Below are positions 12,196 through 33,058 of a DNA stretch of 64,000 nucleotides, in pieces. The stretch spans positions 2,071,501 through 2,135,500 of the forward strand of contig NC_087377.1 of NCBI RefSeq assembly GCF_963675165.1. Reading direction: 5' to 3'. This stretch comes from Halichondria panicea (Eukaryota; Porifera; Demospongiae; Suberitida; Halichondriidae). A program made the position numbers and the translations under genes. The notes under the pieces are model-generated. The model ran no database searches. It was not told where the DNA came from and worked only from the letters and a program-made list of their open reading frames with translations. The stretch's first letter is position 1. Each line of letters begins with the position of its first letter.

Positions 12196-12589
12196 CTGTA
12201 GAGATAAAACGTATGTTCTAAAAATAGCAGCGCACACATGCAATCATACAGATTTAATTATAGTAGCTGTGAAAATGACTAGGTGGATGTGGCTACTAAA
12301 CTTACTGCTGCGAAGAAACAGCTCAGTGTTACTTCTGCTCGAACAACTAGTCTCACACAGCCAGCCCCGGATGTTTTCTATTTGAACGCTAGGTCGATAA
12401 CAATTTTTAATCGGGGCTGGTGCGAGACTATCGAACAACCCTCCACGGTGGTCTATCCTCGGCATCACAACCAAGCCAAGAAGCTCGCCTCTACACTGCT
12501 GCAAGACAGCTCAAGCCCCCAGCAAAAAGAGCTGCTTCTATATAGTGCTATGGTGAAACAGAATTGACATACATCACGAGGTCGAGAAC

Positions 12590-12647
12590 TAGTTGGGCGT
12601 GGCTCGACCGTCTCCCGTTCAGGAGACGGTCGAGCCACGCCCAACTA
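12590..12647. mobile_element. 58-bp foldback mini-element with 9-bp target-site duplication
   Basis: Two perfectly complementary 26-bp arms (12590-12615 and 12622-12647) around a 6-nt loop (cgttca). It is bordered by the 9-bp direct repeat gtcgagaac at 12581-12589 and 12648-12656. The paralogous locus near 40.84 kb carries a single gtcgaggac and no element, an empty site. The ends start TAGTTGGGCG, as do those of the 751-bp element at 61204, which also has a 9-bp duplication. A 9-bp duplication is characteristic of Mutator-like elements. Confidence 0.85.
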
Positions 12648-12949
12648 GTCGAGAACTATATAGGTCTACGTCTAGGAACACGGAAATCGAATCTTCCACA
12701 AAATGAACCTTGGACAATTTTAAAACCTGCATGGTTAAGGGTGCAAAGAAGAAGCTCCAGTCCAGCAGTGCTGAACATTCCTGCATGGCTTTACTTTGAT
12801 ACTTGTTATTTCTCATGATAATTGTCTGTCTAATTGCCAGAGGGGCGTTTTGTGGTTATGCATTATGACTTTGCGGTTAGTGCATTGTGACTTTCAGCAG
12901 TGCATTATGCTGCATATTGCACTTGGCAACAACGTAGCAATGGGATATA

Positions 12950-13066
12950 AACTGTTTCTACATGATTTAGAAGCCCAAAGGGCTGGTTGTAGTATCCCGA
13001 ACGCAGTGAGGGTTCTACTAGCCCTGAGGACTTCTAAATCATGTGGAAACTTCCTAAACAGTGTCT
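12950..13066. mobile_element. Hairpin (MITE-like) repeat
   Basis: Imperfect inverted repeat: actgtttctacatgattt... pairs with ...aaatcatgtggaaac plus ctaaacagt. Related half copies lie near 1330 and 29280. No coding capacity. Confidence 0.55.
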
Positions 13067-14028
13067 AAGCATTTTAGATCATAGCAACCAGGAGTATTTA
13101 GCCAATCAGATTTGAATGTTCTTATCTAATCTTTGCTACATGATTTTCTAAGTGAAGTACATGATTTTCTATTGAAGTACATGATTTTCTAAATTGGATA
13201 GAACATTTCCTCTAACCAATCACGATCAGATTGCAGTATTTATGACAAACATGATCTAAATAAGTATATGATTTTCTAAGTTGGTAGAACACTTCCTTTA
13301 GCCAATCAAATTGCAGTATTTATGGCAAACATGATCTAAGATCGATTCCTTCATCACTAGGGAAGTGGGGCCTGGGATCGAGGCTAGTGCACTATCAGCA
13401 TTGAGCTGTAGGCGCAGCAGCAGTCTTGCCTTTCATTAGGCAGTAGCAAACTTTTTTTTTTTCAACAATTCATTGCTTTGCAATTGCTAATAACTTATAA
13501 GAGAAACAATCGTGCACATGTACGTAGTGATTCTTGCTATCATAAATAATTATTAGCTTAGGTACAAGAGTCAACGTCACACAACATAAAATTGCGCAAG
13601 TACAAGTACATGCCGTCGCAAAACAAGTCCATTCAAGGCCCGGCCATTCCATTATATAATCGTTCATTGTTTGCCAACTGCACTGAAAAAGTTATATGCC
13701 TTGATTATAGAGACATGATTATTATTGGCCCACTCAAAAGGCGTCTATATGCAAGTTTATATAGATCTAGAGAAGTGGAAAGAAAGAATGTGTGGGTGTT
13801 GATAATGACAAGAGTTCATGAACTCTTGATAATGATTATAGCCACCACACAATAAACAATAACACATTAACTGTGGTGACCTAGGTAACGTGTTTGATGA
13901 CTAGCCTAGTAACTACACAGTTCTCTAGTGAGTCAGCCCTTCAGGAGGAATCTTGTGCTCCTGTGTGTGTGGGTGGGTGTGTGGGTGTGTGTGGGTGTGA
14001 ATATAAAATAATAATGTGTTCACTGTAT

Positions 14029-14186
14029 CAGGGCTGCATCCAGGATTTTGGATCGGGGGGGGGGGCGAATTGGGGAAATGAAAAATGTAGGTGGGGCGAA
14101 GTTATCAGAAATTATATGCCTATTAATGAATCTGACAGATCCTAGGGGGGGGGGTCGAAATTGTGCCCCCCCTCAAAGCAGCCCTG
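14029..14186. mobile_element. hAT-like MITE, CAGGGCTGC ends
   Basis: Terminal inverted repeats cagggctgc / gcagccctg enclose a G-rich and C-rich interior (poly-G at 14057 and poly-C at 14166). A truncated copy with the right end lies at about 38020-38116, where it abuts the copy C Ig exon region. Class is inferred from the CAGGG ends. Confidence 0.6.
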
Positions 14187-14309
14187 TAAAGTATGTTCGT
14201 GTTACTAGCGTTAGTTGTATTTGATGCTTATGTAAGACAAAAGTTCTAGTAAAAAAGTGTACATGTACTTTCAGGCCGTGTGTTATTACTTAAATCGTAT
14301 TAATTATAC

Positions 14310-14778
14310 TTAGAAACTGCCACGATAAAAGCTCTTTGATAAAAGGATACAAAATATTGTGCTTTGAGATGGTTACCTTGATTATACTCTGTGTATTATT
14401 ACACAAGTGGATGCCTTGCAATGGTGTTAGGTCACCCTCAATCATGCCCAATAAATCAGACGCCTGAGTGAGAAAATAATGAATGGTTACAGGTTGTAGT
14501 GATCAAAGAAATGCATAATAGTGGAAGAAAGGGAGTGGGGAAAAAAGAATCTTTGAACGGCTCCAAGAATGTGAATTAACGCTTAGAGAGAGCCTTTGCA
14601 GATGATGTGGGTAGTGGCTAGTAGAGGTAGTGGTATGATAAGAAATCACATTAGATTTCAGCTACTGAATGCACTAAATGCACGATACCTTTGCATCAGC
14701 CTCATTTGAATGCAGTGCCACTAGGAGAATATTTTGTGAAGTGTCTTTAATTCCCAATTTCTTGAAAGATTCGCTGAT
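14310..14778 (-). CDS. TPRKB-like: TPRKB/Cgi121-like KEOPS subunit, C-terminal exons (copy 1)
   Basis: Exons on the minus strand: 14689-14778 (90 nt; ISESFKKLGIKDTSQNILLV), 14377-14463 (87 nt; LLGMIEGDLTPLQGIHLC) and a small terminal exon 14310-14333 (24 nt, ends TAA). All are phase 0 with GT-AG borders. The first matches TPRKB (ISEALKKFGI...DTSILIV) and the second the following (QVEG...L) segment. TPRKB binds the PRPK/Bud32 kinase in the KEOPS complex, which makes t6A in tRNA. Exons for the N-terminal half were not recognised. A candidate at 15076-15119 has no open phase that fits. A second copy lies at 38.85-39.33 kb. Confidence 0.65.
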
Positions 14779-15242
14779 CTGTACACAAAGATATCATAAT
14801 TATGATGTCATACACCATCACTGCTTACGTTCGTTGAAGGAGAGAGAGAGAAAATTATTTCAGAGTAGACGCTTCTAATTTTCATTTGCTGATTCTCTGG
14901 TCACTACAGCTTTGTACACTGCACACAAAATGTGGAACGTACTAGCAACCTGTGGGAAGTGTGAGGGTGTGTGTGGGTGTGTGTGTGGGTGGAGTGGATG
15001 GGTGAGGGGTGTGTGTAATAAGTGTTCAAGTACATGTACAGGGATGTGCCCACACTGGTCGGTGGTGGTGGTTGGTACTAACTACCTCTGGACGTAAATA
15101 ACCATCTAGAGTCGCACGTTAGTCTATCAGAAGCAAATTTGTCAGGAAATTTAATATTAAAATGTTGTTGTGCATGACATATAATTACATCTTCCAATGC
15201 TGCAGCTAATAATTATATCCTATGATAGCTTACTTGTTGTAG

Positions 15243-15315
15243 TCTACCCAAGGCCAGTCCAGAGTGTACATTGGTAGACTGTCACTCATGTACAGCATGA
15301 GACGCTTCATATTCC
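15243..15315 (-). CDS. Unassigned exon, copy 1
   Basis: Minus-strand exon with acceptor ttgcag and donor aagtaagc, reading NMKRLMLYMSDSLPMYTLDW and ending VDYN. The same exon recurs near 42.06-42.15 kb with very few changes. I do not recognise the family. It lies 3' of the exons described for 15518-15748, but the phases do not join them directly, so it may belong to another gene. Confidence 0.45.
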
Positions 15316-15517
15316 TGCAACCAACCTAGGGGAGAGGGCCGGGGGAAATTGCTGACATTATAAATTAAAGCAATCGCTAATCTAAACACACCATTTGATA
15401 GGCCTTTCAAAGAGCTACAAAATGCATTCTTTAGAATTGTAATTAGACAATCTCAATTGCCAATCAAAGATAGCTTCTGAAATAGTAATGCCTCGTATAA
15501 TTATTTCATTAAATTAC

Positions 15518-15748
15518 CTTTCCCTTGACTGAGCTCAATGTCTGGTTCTAGACTGAGTGTTAGTAGTCGCTGGTCAATATTCTGTTCAGCGCTGGATACC
15601 TGACCACCGATAACGGTACAAGGAAAATAAATAAGACATTATTTTATAGAGATGATTGACACTAGGTGCAGAATATAATGGCTGGTAGATCCACACACCT
15701 TTCTGTACAGGATGCTGTACTCGTGGTAGCTCTTTATGACAGGAGAGA
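15518..15748 (-). pseudogene. Unrecognised conserved gene, exons E1-E2, copy A (frame-disrupted)
   Basis: Exon 15699-15748 reads SPVIKSYHEYSILYRK; exon 15518-15599 reads VSSAEQNIDQRLLTLSLEPD. Compared with the better copy at 34.4-36.25 kb, E2 has a 4-bp insertion (tcaa after gagctcag) that changes its 3' phase. The next exons (E3, E4) of that copy are absent here. Family unknown. Confidence 0.5.
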
Positions 15749-16221
15749 CTAGCTTGTGTTGTTGAGGTAGAGGGTTAGTAATAGCAGCGCCGTGCTTGCG
15801 AGTAGCGGTAGTGCAAGTACTTTCAGTGTTGATCCATTGGCTAGTGGGTAAGGATCATCAAACAAACACCTCATTTATAAATACTTCTATAAGAAGCTGC
15901 AACTGAAGTGATTCCTTACCAGGAACAATGGAAGACAGCTTGAACTCAAATAAAATAATTCATGTCACATTATTTTATAATTAAACGGTATAATTATAGA
16001 CGACATTGTGTCAGTATAATAATACAGAGTCAGTTTCAGAGTCAGTTCTTTACTTGCAATGTTTATTCGTCCCCTTAATTCAAGTGAATTCCATACCTGT
16101 ATGAAAACATGAGTACAGCACAAATCAAGCTATGCAATAAAACATTATTGGATCAGTAATTACTTATATAATAGATCATAATAATACATTAGTACAAACG
16201 TACCTTGTCAGGTTCTCATGA
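15749..16221. other. Spacer 3' of gene A
   Basis: No coding exon beyond an open frame (15753-15860) whose reading DDPYPLANGS plus a hydrophobic run looks membrane-like but is probably intron sequence ending in a polypyrimidine tract and acceptor. Repeated near-identically at 42.43-42.89 kb. Confidence 0.45.
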
Positions 16222-26228
<10,007 letters not shown>

Positions 26229-26354
26229 TATATTGAAGCTTTGGACACACACTTGAGCTTTCTTTGTAAGTCTCAGTTCTGTCACTTTTTCAGTAAACAA
26301 AGTAAAGTGCCACACGCTCTTTTTGCGTTTTGAATCTAAAATTGGTCTAGCTAG

Positions 26355-26580
26355 CTAGGCATTTTGATATTCATAGAATTTTAATTGAAAACACACCCCT
26401 AACTTCCTCAATAAGCGGAAGTGCATAATTTTTACTGATTAATTTTAGTCATAATTATTTTCATGACCAAAAATCATACAAATTTATCCTTTCTTTTCTT
26501 TTAGTGCCTTTAATTTTGTGATATTAACTGTTTGTAAAGCTGTCAATTTCCAAGGGCGAGGGCCTGAGAAACTACAAATA
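26355..26580. repeat. Dispersed repeat, inverted relative to 41.75-41.99 kb
   Basis: About 225 bp, including the core taagcggaagtgcataattt, is found in reverse orientation inside the terminal-inverted-repeat element at 41730-42057. Here only part of that element is present, ending cctgagaaactacaaat. Confidence 0.65.
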
Positions 26581-26704
26581 CACACAGTCAATAGTCCAGT
26601 CATGTGATCCTACTACACACACACAAAACAACACTTATAGATCTACTACACACACGGAAAAATAAATATTAAAAATTTAGCTAAAAGGAACTGCTCAAAA
26701 TTTA

Positions 26705-26874
26705 TCTACAGTTGTCACTGTCGTCGTAACCTTTGAACCCTCTCCAAGGGGGGTGCTCTAAACAAGTTTCGTTTTGCATTGTCAGCAGTATTATGAGTGG
26801 GCGGGGTAGAGGAACGTCCATCAAATGAAGTGCTACCGTAGGAAATGGACTGCCAGTCTGTGTGTGTGTGTGGG

Positions 26875-26942
<68 letters not shown>

Positions 26943-27083
26943 ATGTACCTATGAAGTTGTGCAGGTCTTGTGTGTAGGGAGAGTCTTCAGGAATGCTGTA
27001 CTGAGCACTGACTATGGCTAGAGGGTTGTCACCAAATGGAGTATCCATATGAAGCATAGCTTGAACAGTAGTACGCCCAGTGC
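26705..27083 (-). pseudogene. NAK-family (AAK1/BIKE/GAK) kinase fragment, A locus, frameshifted
   Basis: Exon 26949-27083 begins ALGVLLFKLCF and, after a one-base frame change near 27047, continues DTPFGDNPLAIVSAQYSIPE and DLHNFI. Together these match the AAK1 kinase C-lobe (ALGCLLYKLCY...PFGES...FTIPD...DMHCLI). The exon is 135 nt; phase with the next exon, which survives only in the B locus (57308-57411), requires 136, supporting a 1-bp deletion. A possible terminal exon at 26705-26854 reads WQSISYGSTSFDG and ends GFKGYDDSDNCR-stop; its link is weak. NAK kinases phosphorylate clathrin adaptors. The HRD and DFG exons are not seen here. Confidence 0.7.
26859..26940. repeat. (GT)n microsatellite
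   Basis: GT tract with one interruption (gggtagt) lying in the putative kinase intron. Confidence 0.95.
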
Positions 27084-29135
27084 CTATGTGTGGGCGGGTG
27101 TGTGTTGTGTGAGGGTGTGATGATATGGGTATTCAGTGTTAGATTCGTCTCATTGAGAGCTTTCAAATGACTACCACTTAACATGGTTCAGTAAACGTGA
27201 TTCAAGGAAATTCTCCACTCATCCCCACATTCCACAGTCTTACACAGACAGACCACATTCACAAAATGCAAACCTTATTACAAAAAACATAAGTCAACCA
27301 CTAGCTACAGTGTACACAGTGGGACCACCCATAAAGAGGAATTTCGCCCCTTTCAGCCTTGTTTCTCAGTAAACATAATCATTGCTCAGATCCTCCCCCT
27401 TTTCAGAGAGGTGTCACATTCCACCCCTTTCACAGTAAACAAAGCAATTTCACTAGCTACAGTGTACACAGTGGGACCACACATAAAGAGGAAATTTCGC
27501 CCCTTTAGCCTTGTTTCTCAGTAAACATAATCATTGCTCAGATCCTCCCCATTTTCAGAGAGGTGTCACATTCCACCCCTTTCACAGTACACAAAGCAAT
27601 TTGGTTGAATGTCATTGAAAGGTCATAATTAGTGAAAGGTCACCTCCAATAGTACTGCCACATGTCCATCCATACATGCATGGATAAATAATTACACCAT
27701 ACTGTAGTTTAAAATACAATGACAAATGAAACCTCTCAGCCCATGCCAACTCAGCTAGCATATGGTTGCTCAATATTGACCTCCCTCCACCAAAGGTCTA
27801 ATACATTGCTACAAGTCATCAACCATCTTTACCTGCACTTCCAGAGTTGAGCCAGCCTCCAGCTAATCAGTGTATGCATGGACTAACACACTAGAGCAAT
27901 ATCAGCAATCCCATCAAACTGCAGTCTGAAGGTGTACTCCATGCAGTGTATAGTTGCCCTCATGCAGGGGTAGGCTGTAGAGTGGTCCCAGCTGGCAGTC
28001 CATCCACCAATATCACATTGATACTGCCCTTGTCATGAGTACACCAGTACAGCCTCTGGACCATAGATGAGAGGAGGGAAGTTAGCTGTATAGGTAAAGT
28101 TGACATGCAGTTAGCAATTGCAATAAGTTATACCCAAGTGGACTAAGTGGTGGTTTTAGAGGGCAGTACCTTGACCTTGTATAAGCCCTTATACCTGCAC
28201 ATACTCTTTCCTCAGATCAGGACATGAATTCTTGTGTACCATTGGGTACATTGCTAAACCTCACATGAACAATCTCCTACAACTGAGATAAGCTAATTGC
28301 AAACCACATTAGTTATTATACACGTACTTGTATTATAGCCGACAATAACACACATAATTATACGTATCTTCACAGCCCAACACTGCGTATACACTCTACG
28401 TATATGGAACACATAACGAACATGCAAGCCTCTTATCAAACTTTATATTTCTCACAAGTTATGATGCAGGATGATGCTGCCCACCCGGGGTACCTGTGTA
28501 GGGCTGAGGAATTGATGGACACAATAAAGACAATAGACTACCATCATGCACGCAGGTACACTACCACCCACTCCACTCATCACACACCACCCACTACATT
28601 AGTAATGTATGAGTACACAATGGGGGACCATACATTACAACAAAGGGAGCTAGAGAGCTAGTCCATAGATAAAGTATCTGGGTCCACTCAATAAGACCTG
28701 ACACTACTCACCCTAGCATTGTCCAGCTCCCTCTGCAGACTAGCCACCATATCCACCAACATTAATCAGGACTGCAATGCATGATCCTCCATCGTTCGCG
28801 CTCTAGCCTCGAGACCAGCCGTTTGTTATAAGGAAAGGTTGATCTCGAGGCTACTCGTGCTCACGCCTGCCTTCTCTGATCGAGGCTAAGAAGCTGCAAC
28901 TGAAGTGATCCCGTACCCAACAACAATGGTAAAGGGTCACTAAACTAGAAAGCTGAAATGAAATTTTGCCAAAAAAGTATAAAAATAGAAGGTGATGGTA
29001 TATATACATGTATACACACACACACAGGACACAGAGCATTATAATAGTCAGTACTTATAGTCAACACAGAGTTAGTTCTTTACTTGACATTCTTGCATGC
29101 TTCTTCACTTGACATCAGTTCTTTATTCGTGCCTT
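27084..29135. other. Region with dispersed repeats and weak exon-like stretches
   Basis: 27299-27600 is a 150-bp unit repeated twice containing ctagctacagtgtacacagt, the core of the minisatellite at 30.3 kb. Around 27930-28080 the minus strand has an exon-like reading (RLYWCTHDKGSINVILVDGL), not assignable. 28470-28557 (+) reads YLCRAEELMDTIKTIDYHHA before a gtacac donor; family unknown. 28640-28760 duplicates 9230-9350. Confidence 0.4.
27299..27600. repeat. Two-copy 150-bp direct repeat
   Basis: Units start cactagctacagtgtacaca at about 27299 and 27450 and share cccctttcagccttgtttct-like, ggtgtcacattccacccctt and related stretches. The first 30 bp match the minisatellite unit at 30.3-33.05 kb. 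Confidence 0.8.
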
Positions 29136-29744
29136 TCAAGTAGCTCCAGTATCTGTATGAAAGCATGAGCACAGCACAATAAACTAGAGCCTTATAAGCA
29201 AAACATTGCAATAAAACACTGTGTGCAATGAAAATAGGGATCAGATTTATGAATATTCCAGTAATAATCTGTTTAAAAACATGAGTGCATGATTTAGGAG
29301 CCCTCAGGGCTAGTAGAACCATCAAGTACTTAGAATGCTGTATACTATTATTGCATGGCACAACTGTATGACGAGCAAGCTCACAAAGTTAATAAGGTAA
29401 CTCACATGTATCCTTGACACAGGCCTTGTGAATGCTGTGAACTGCCTCTCCGTCCTCAATCTCTGAGGCAATTTCCACTAATCGACCGTAAGTAGCTGTT
29501 GAATTCAATGGATTGAATTGGAGAATATTTTTACTCTTCCACTTCTTTAGAGCAGCGAGGAATTTCCCTGGAATACCAACAAATGTGTGATCGATAGCAC
29601 CAATCTCAGCATCACTGAGGCCCAGCCTGTGCTTGTATCTGTCATAGCCAGCAATCTCGGTAGACAACTGGAGAAGAGCATCATCCCAGCACTCACTACT
29701 CAACCGAGGGGCAGTCGCTGTCACTATCGTCTTATGTGGTTGAA
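29136..29744 (-). CDS. Death-domain exon, dispersed fourth copy
   Basis: Exon 29406-29744 is 339 nt, phase 1 at both sides, with acceptor tgtacag and donor gtgagt. It reads death-domain-like: AGYDRYKHRLGLSDAEIGAID, FLAALKKWKSKNI, ATYGRLVEIASEIEDGE. It is a full-length homologue of the array exons at 10.0-12.2 kb. A tiny downstream exon, 29136-29152 (YTGAT-stop), would end the frame but is weakly supported. The rest of the gene was not found. Confidence 0.6.
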
Positions 29745-30305
29745 CTGTACAGATCAAAATACATTACATTATTTCCAATGACATGCAACGGCACGTAGTG
29801 GCAATACTCTGAAATGTACACCAAATACTTTATCACTGTCACATGAGACCCCATACACAATACAACTGTCAAGGCTATAATTGAACATTGCTTCAATTTA
29901 GATTGCTATACTTGTACAATAATGATGTCATGAATAATTATAGTGATCACATTAATTCCCAAGTTGTTCCCTTAATTAGCTTATTACCAATGCATATGAT
30001 TTAATTAGATCTCACTTTTCATTGGCTAACTAGAGCTATGTGTACAGAGGACTTCTGCCAACCAACCTGAAATCCTCTGTACATGTATATGTAGAGAAGT
30101 ACATTTGTATCCTCAAGCAAACTATAGTTTGGGCAGAATATTGGCAGTACATGGAATGCTGTGGTGAACCCATACAAATGTTATTATTGCTTTCACTTCA
30201 TTTGAAATGCAAACCTTAATTATTAAAGTCACCACTAGCTATTTGCATTGTCCTAATACAAATCTATTTTGTAGCTCTTTATCAAAATATGTGTTTAAAT
30301 TAGCG
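29745..30305. other. Spacer without recognised gene
   Basis: Flank homologous to the introns of the death-domain array (10380-10560), then unique AT-rich sequence with a short imperfect inverted repeat near 30040-30085. No coding exon. Confidence 0.5.
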
Positions 30306-30307
30306 AT

Positions 30308-33058
30308 AAGTCAACCACTAGCTACAGTGCACACAGTGGGACCACACTATAGGCTCTGTACACTAGCTACAGTGTACACAGTGGGACCACACTATAGGCT
30401 CTGTACACTAGCTACAGTGCACACAGTGAGACCACACTATAGGCTCTGTACACTAGTCTACAGTGCACACAGTGGGACCACACTATAGGCTCTGTACACC
30501 AGCTACAGTGCACACAGTGGGACCACACTATAGGCTCTGTACACCAGCTACAGTGCACACAGTGGGACCACACCATAGGCTCCGTACACTAGCTACAGTG
30601 CACACAGTGGGACCACACTATAGGCTCCGTACACTAGCTACAGTGCACACAGTGGGACCACACTATAGGCTCCGTACACTAGCTACAGTGCACACAGTGG
30701 GACCACACTATAGGCTCCGTACACCAGCTACAGTGCACACAGTGGGACCACACTATAGGCTCCGTACACCAGCTACAGTGCACACAGTGGGACCACACTA
30801 TAGGCTCCGTACACTAGCTACAGTGCACACAGTGGGACCACACTATAGGTTCTGTACACTATAGCTACAGTGCACACAGTGGGACCACACTATAGGCTCT
30901 GTACACTAGCTACAGTGCACACAGTGGGACCACACTATAGGCTCCGTACACTAGCTACAGTGCACACAGTGGGACCACACTATAGGCTCTGTACACTAGC
31001 TACAGTGCACACAGTGGGACCACACTATAGGCTCTGTACACTAGCTACAGTGCACACAGTGGGACCACACTATAGGCTCTGTACACTAGTCTACAGTGCA
31101 CACAGTGGGACCACACTATAGGCTCTGTACACCAGCTACAGTGCACACAGTGGGACCACACTATAGGATCCGTACACCAGCTACAGTGCACACAGTGGGA
31201 CCACACTATAGGCTCCGTACACCAGCTACAGTGCACACAGTGGGACAACACCATAGGCTCCGTACACTAGCTACAGTGCACACAGTGGGACCACACTATA
31301 GGCTCCGTACACTAGCTACAGTGCACACAGTGGGACCACACTATAGGCTCCGTACACCAGCTACAGTGCACACAGTGGGACCACACTATAGGCTCCGTAC
31401 ACCAGCTACAGTGCACACAGTGGGACCACACTATAGGCTCCGTACACTAGCTACAGGGTACACAGTGGGACCACACTATAGGCTCTGTACACCAGCTACA
31501 GTGCACACAGTGGGACCACACTATAGGCTCCGTACACCAGCTACAGTGCACACAGTGGGACCACACTATAGGCTCCGTACACCAGCTACAGTGCACACAG
31601 TGGGACCACACTATAGGCTCCGTACACCAGCTACAGTGCACACAGTGGGACCACACTATAGGCTGCTCTGTACACTAGCTACAGTGCACACAGTGGGACC
31701 ACACTATAGGCTCTGTACACTAGTCTACAGTGCACACAGTGGGACCACACTATAGGCTCTGTACACCAGCTACAGTGCACACAGTGGGACCACACTATAG
31801 GCTCCGTACACCAGCTACAGTGCACACAGTGGGACCACACTATAGGCTCCGTACACCAGCTACAGTGCACACAGTGGGACCACACTATAGGCTCCGTACA
31901 CCAGCTACAGTGCACACAGTGGGACCACACTATAGGCTGCTCTGTACACTAGCTACAGTGCACACAGTGGGACCACACTATAGGCTCTGTACACTAGTCT
32001 ACAGTGCACACAGTGGGACCACACTATAGGCTCTGTACACCAGCTACAGTGCACACAGTGGGACCACACTATAGGCTCCGTACACCAGCTACAGTGCACA
32101 CAGTGGGACCACACTATAGGCTCCGTACACTAGCTACAGTGCACACAGTGGGACCACACTATAGGCTCTGTACACTATAGCTACAGTGCACACAGTGGGA
32201 CCACACTATAGGCTGCTCTGTACACTAGCTACAGTGCACACAGTGGGACCACACTATAGGTTCTGTACACTATAGCTACAGTGCACACAGTGGGACCACA
32301 CTATAGGCTGCTCTGTACACTAGCTACAGTGCACACAGTGGGACCACACTATAGGCTCTGTACACTAGTCTACAGTGCACACAGTGGGACCACACTATAG
32401 GCTCTGTACACCAGCTACAGTGCACACAGTGGGACCACACTATAGGCTCCGTACACCAGCTACAGTGCACACAGTGGGACCACACTATAGGCTCCGTACA
32501 CCAGCTACAGTGCACACAGTGGGACCACACTATAGGCTCCGTACACCAGCTACAGTGCACACAGTGGGACCACACTATAGGCTCCGTACACTAGCTACAG
32601 TGCACACAGTGGGACCACACTATAGGCTCTGTACACTAGCTACAGTGCACACAGTGGGACCACACTATAAGCTCTGTACACTAGCTACAGGGTACACAGT
32701 GGGACCACACTACTATAGGCTCTGTACACTAGCTACAGTGCACACAGTGGGACCACACTATATAGGCTCTGTACACTAGCTACAGTGCACACAGTGGGAC
32801 CACACTATAGGCTCTGTACACTAGCTACAGTGCACACAGTGGGACCACACTATAGGCTCTGTATGTACTAGCTACAGTGTACACAGTGGGACCACACTAT
32901 AGGCTCTATACACCAGCTACAGTGCACACAGTGGGACCACACTATAGGCTCTGTACACCAGCTACAGTGCACACAGTGGGACCACACTATAGGCTCTATA
33001 CACCAGCTACAGTGCACACAGTGCGACCACACTATAGGCTCTGTACACTAGTCTACAC
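30308..33058. repeat. 45-bp minisatellite, about 61 copies
   Basis: Unit: ctagctacagtgcacacagt, then gggaccacactataggctct, then gtaca. Because 45 is a multiple of three, long open frames run through both strands (for example ATVHTVGPHYRLCTL repeated) but these are repeat artefacts. Variants (actagtctac, gctgctctg, tactatag, ccgtacacc) recur in blocks at 31665, 31935, 32215 and 32305, indicating higher-order units of about six repeats. Copies with other ends (ctatacacc) lie at the 3' edge. Confidence 0.97.

Larger units (their letters stand above)
12196..14309. other. Repeat-rich region without a gene
   Basis: Holds a diverged inverted repeat (about 12343-12416, arms near agtctcacacagccagcccc), the 58-bp foldback element at 12590, a hairpin repeat at 12950-13066, diverged direct repeats around acatgattttctaa at 13140-13280, and a hAT-like MITE at 14029-14186. 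The segment at 12450-12900 has a diverged copy at 40.7-41.1 kb, and 13.8-13.93 kb resembles 56.65-56.75 kb. Confidence 0.5.

Noticed and set aside
12283-12567. 94-codon frame, considered a gene
   Set aside because: It covers an inverted repeat and a duplicated non-coding block (40.5-40.8 kb) with incompatible frames.
15076-15119. Candidate upstream exon of the TPRKB-like gene
   Set aside because: With the available acceptor only one phase is open, and it neither fits the next exon nor resembles TPRKB.
30308-33058. Regular repeats considered as a CRISPR array
   Set aside because: There are no unique spacers; units are contiguous and the genome is eukaryotic.
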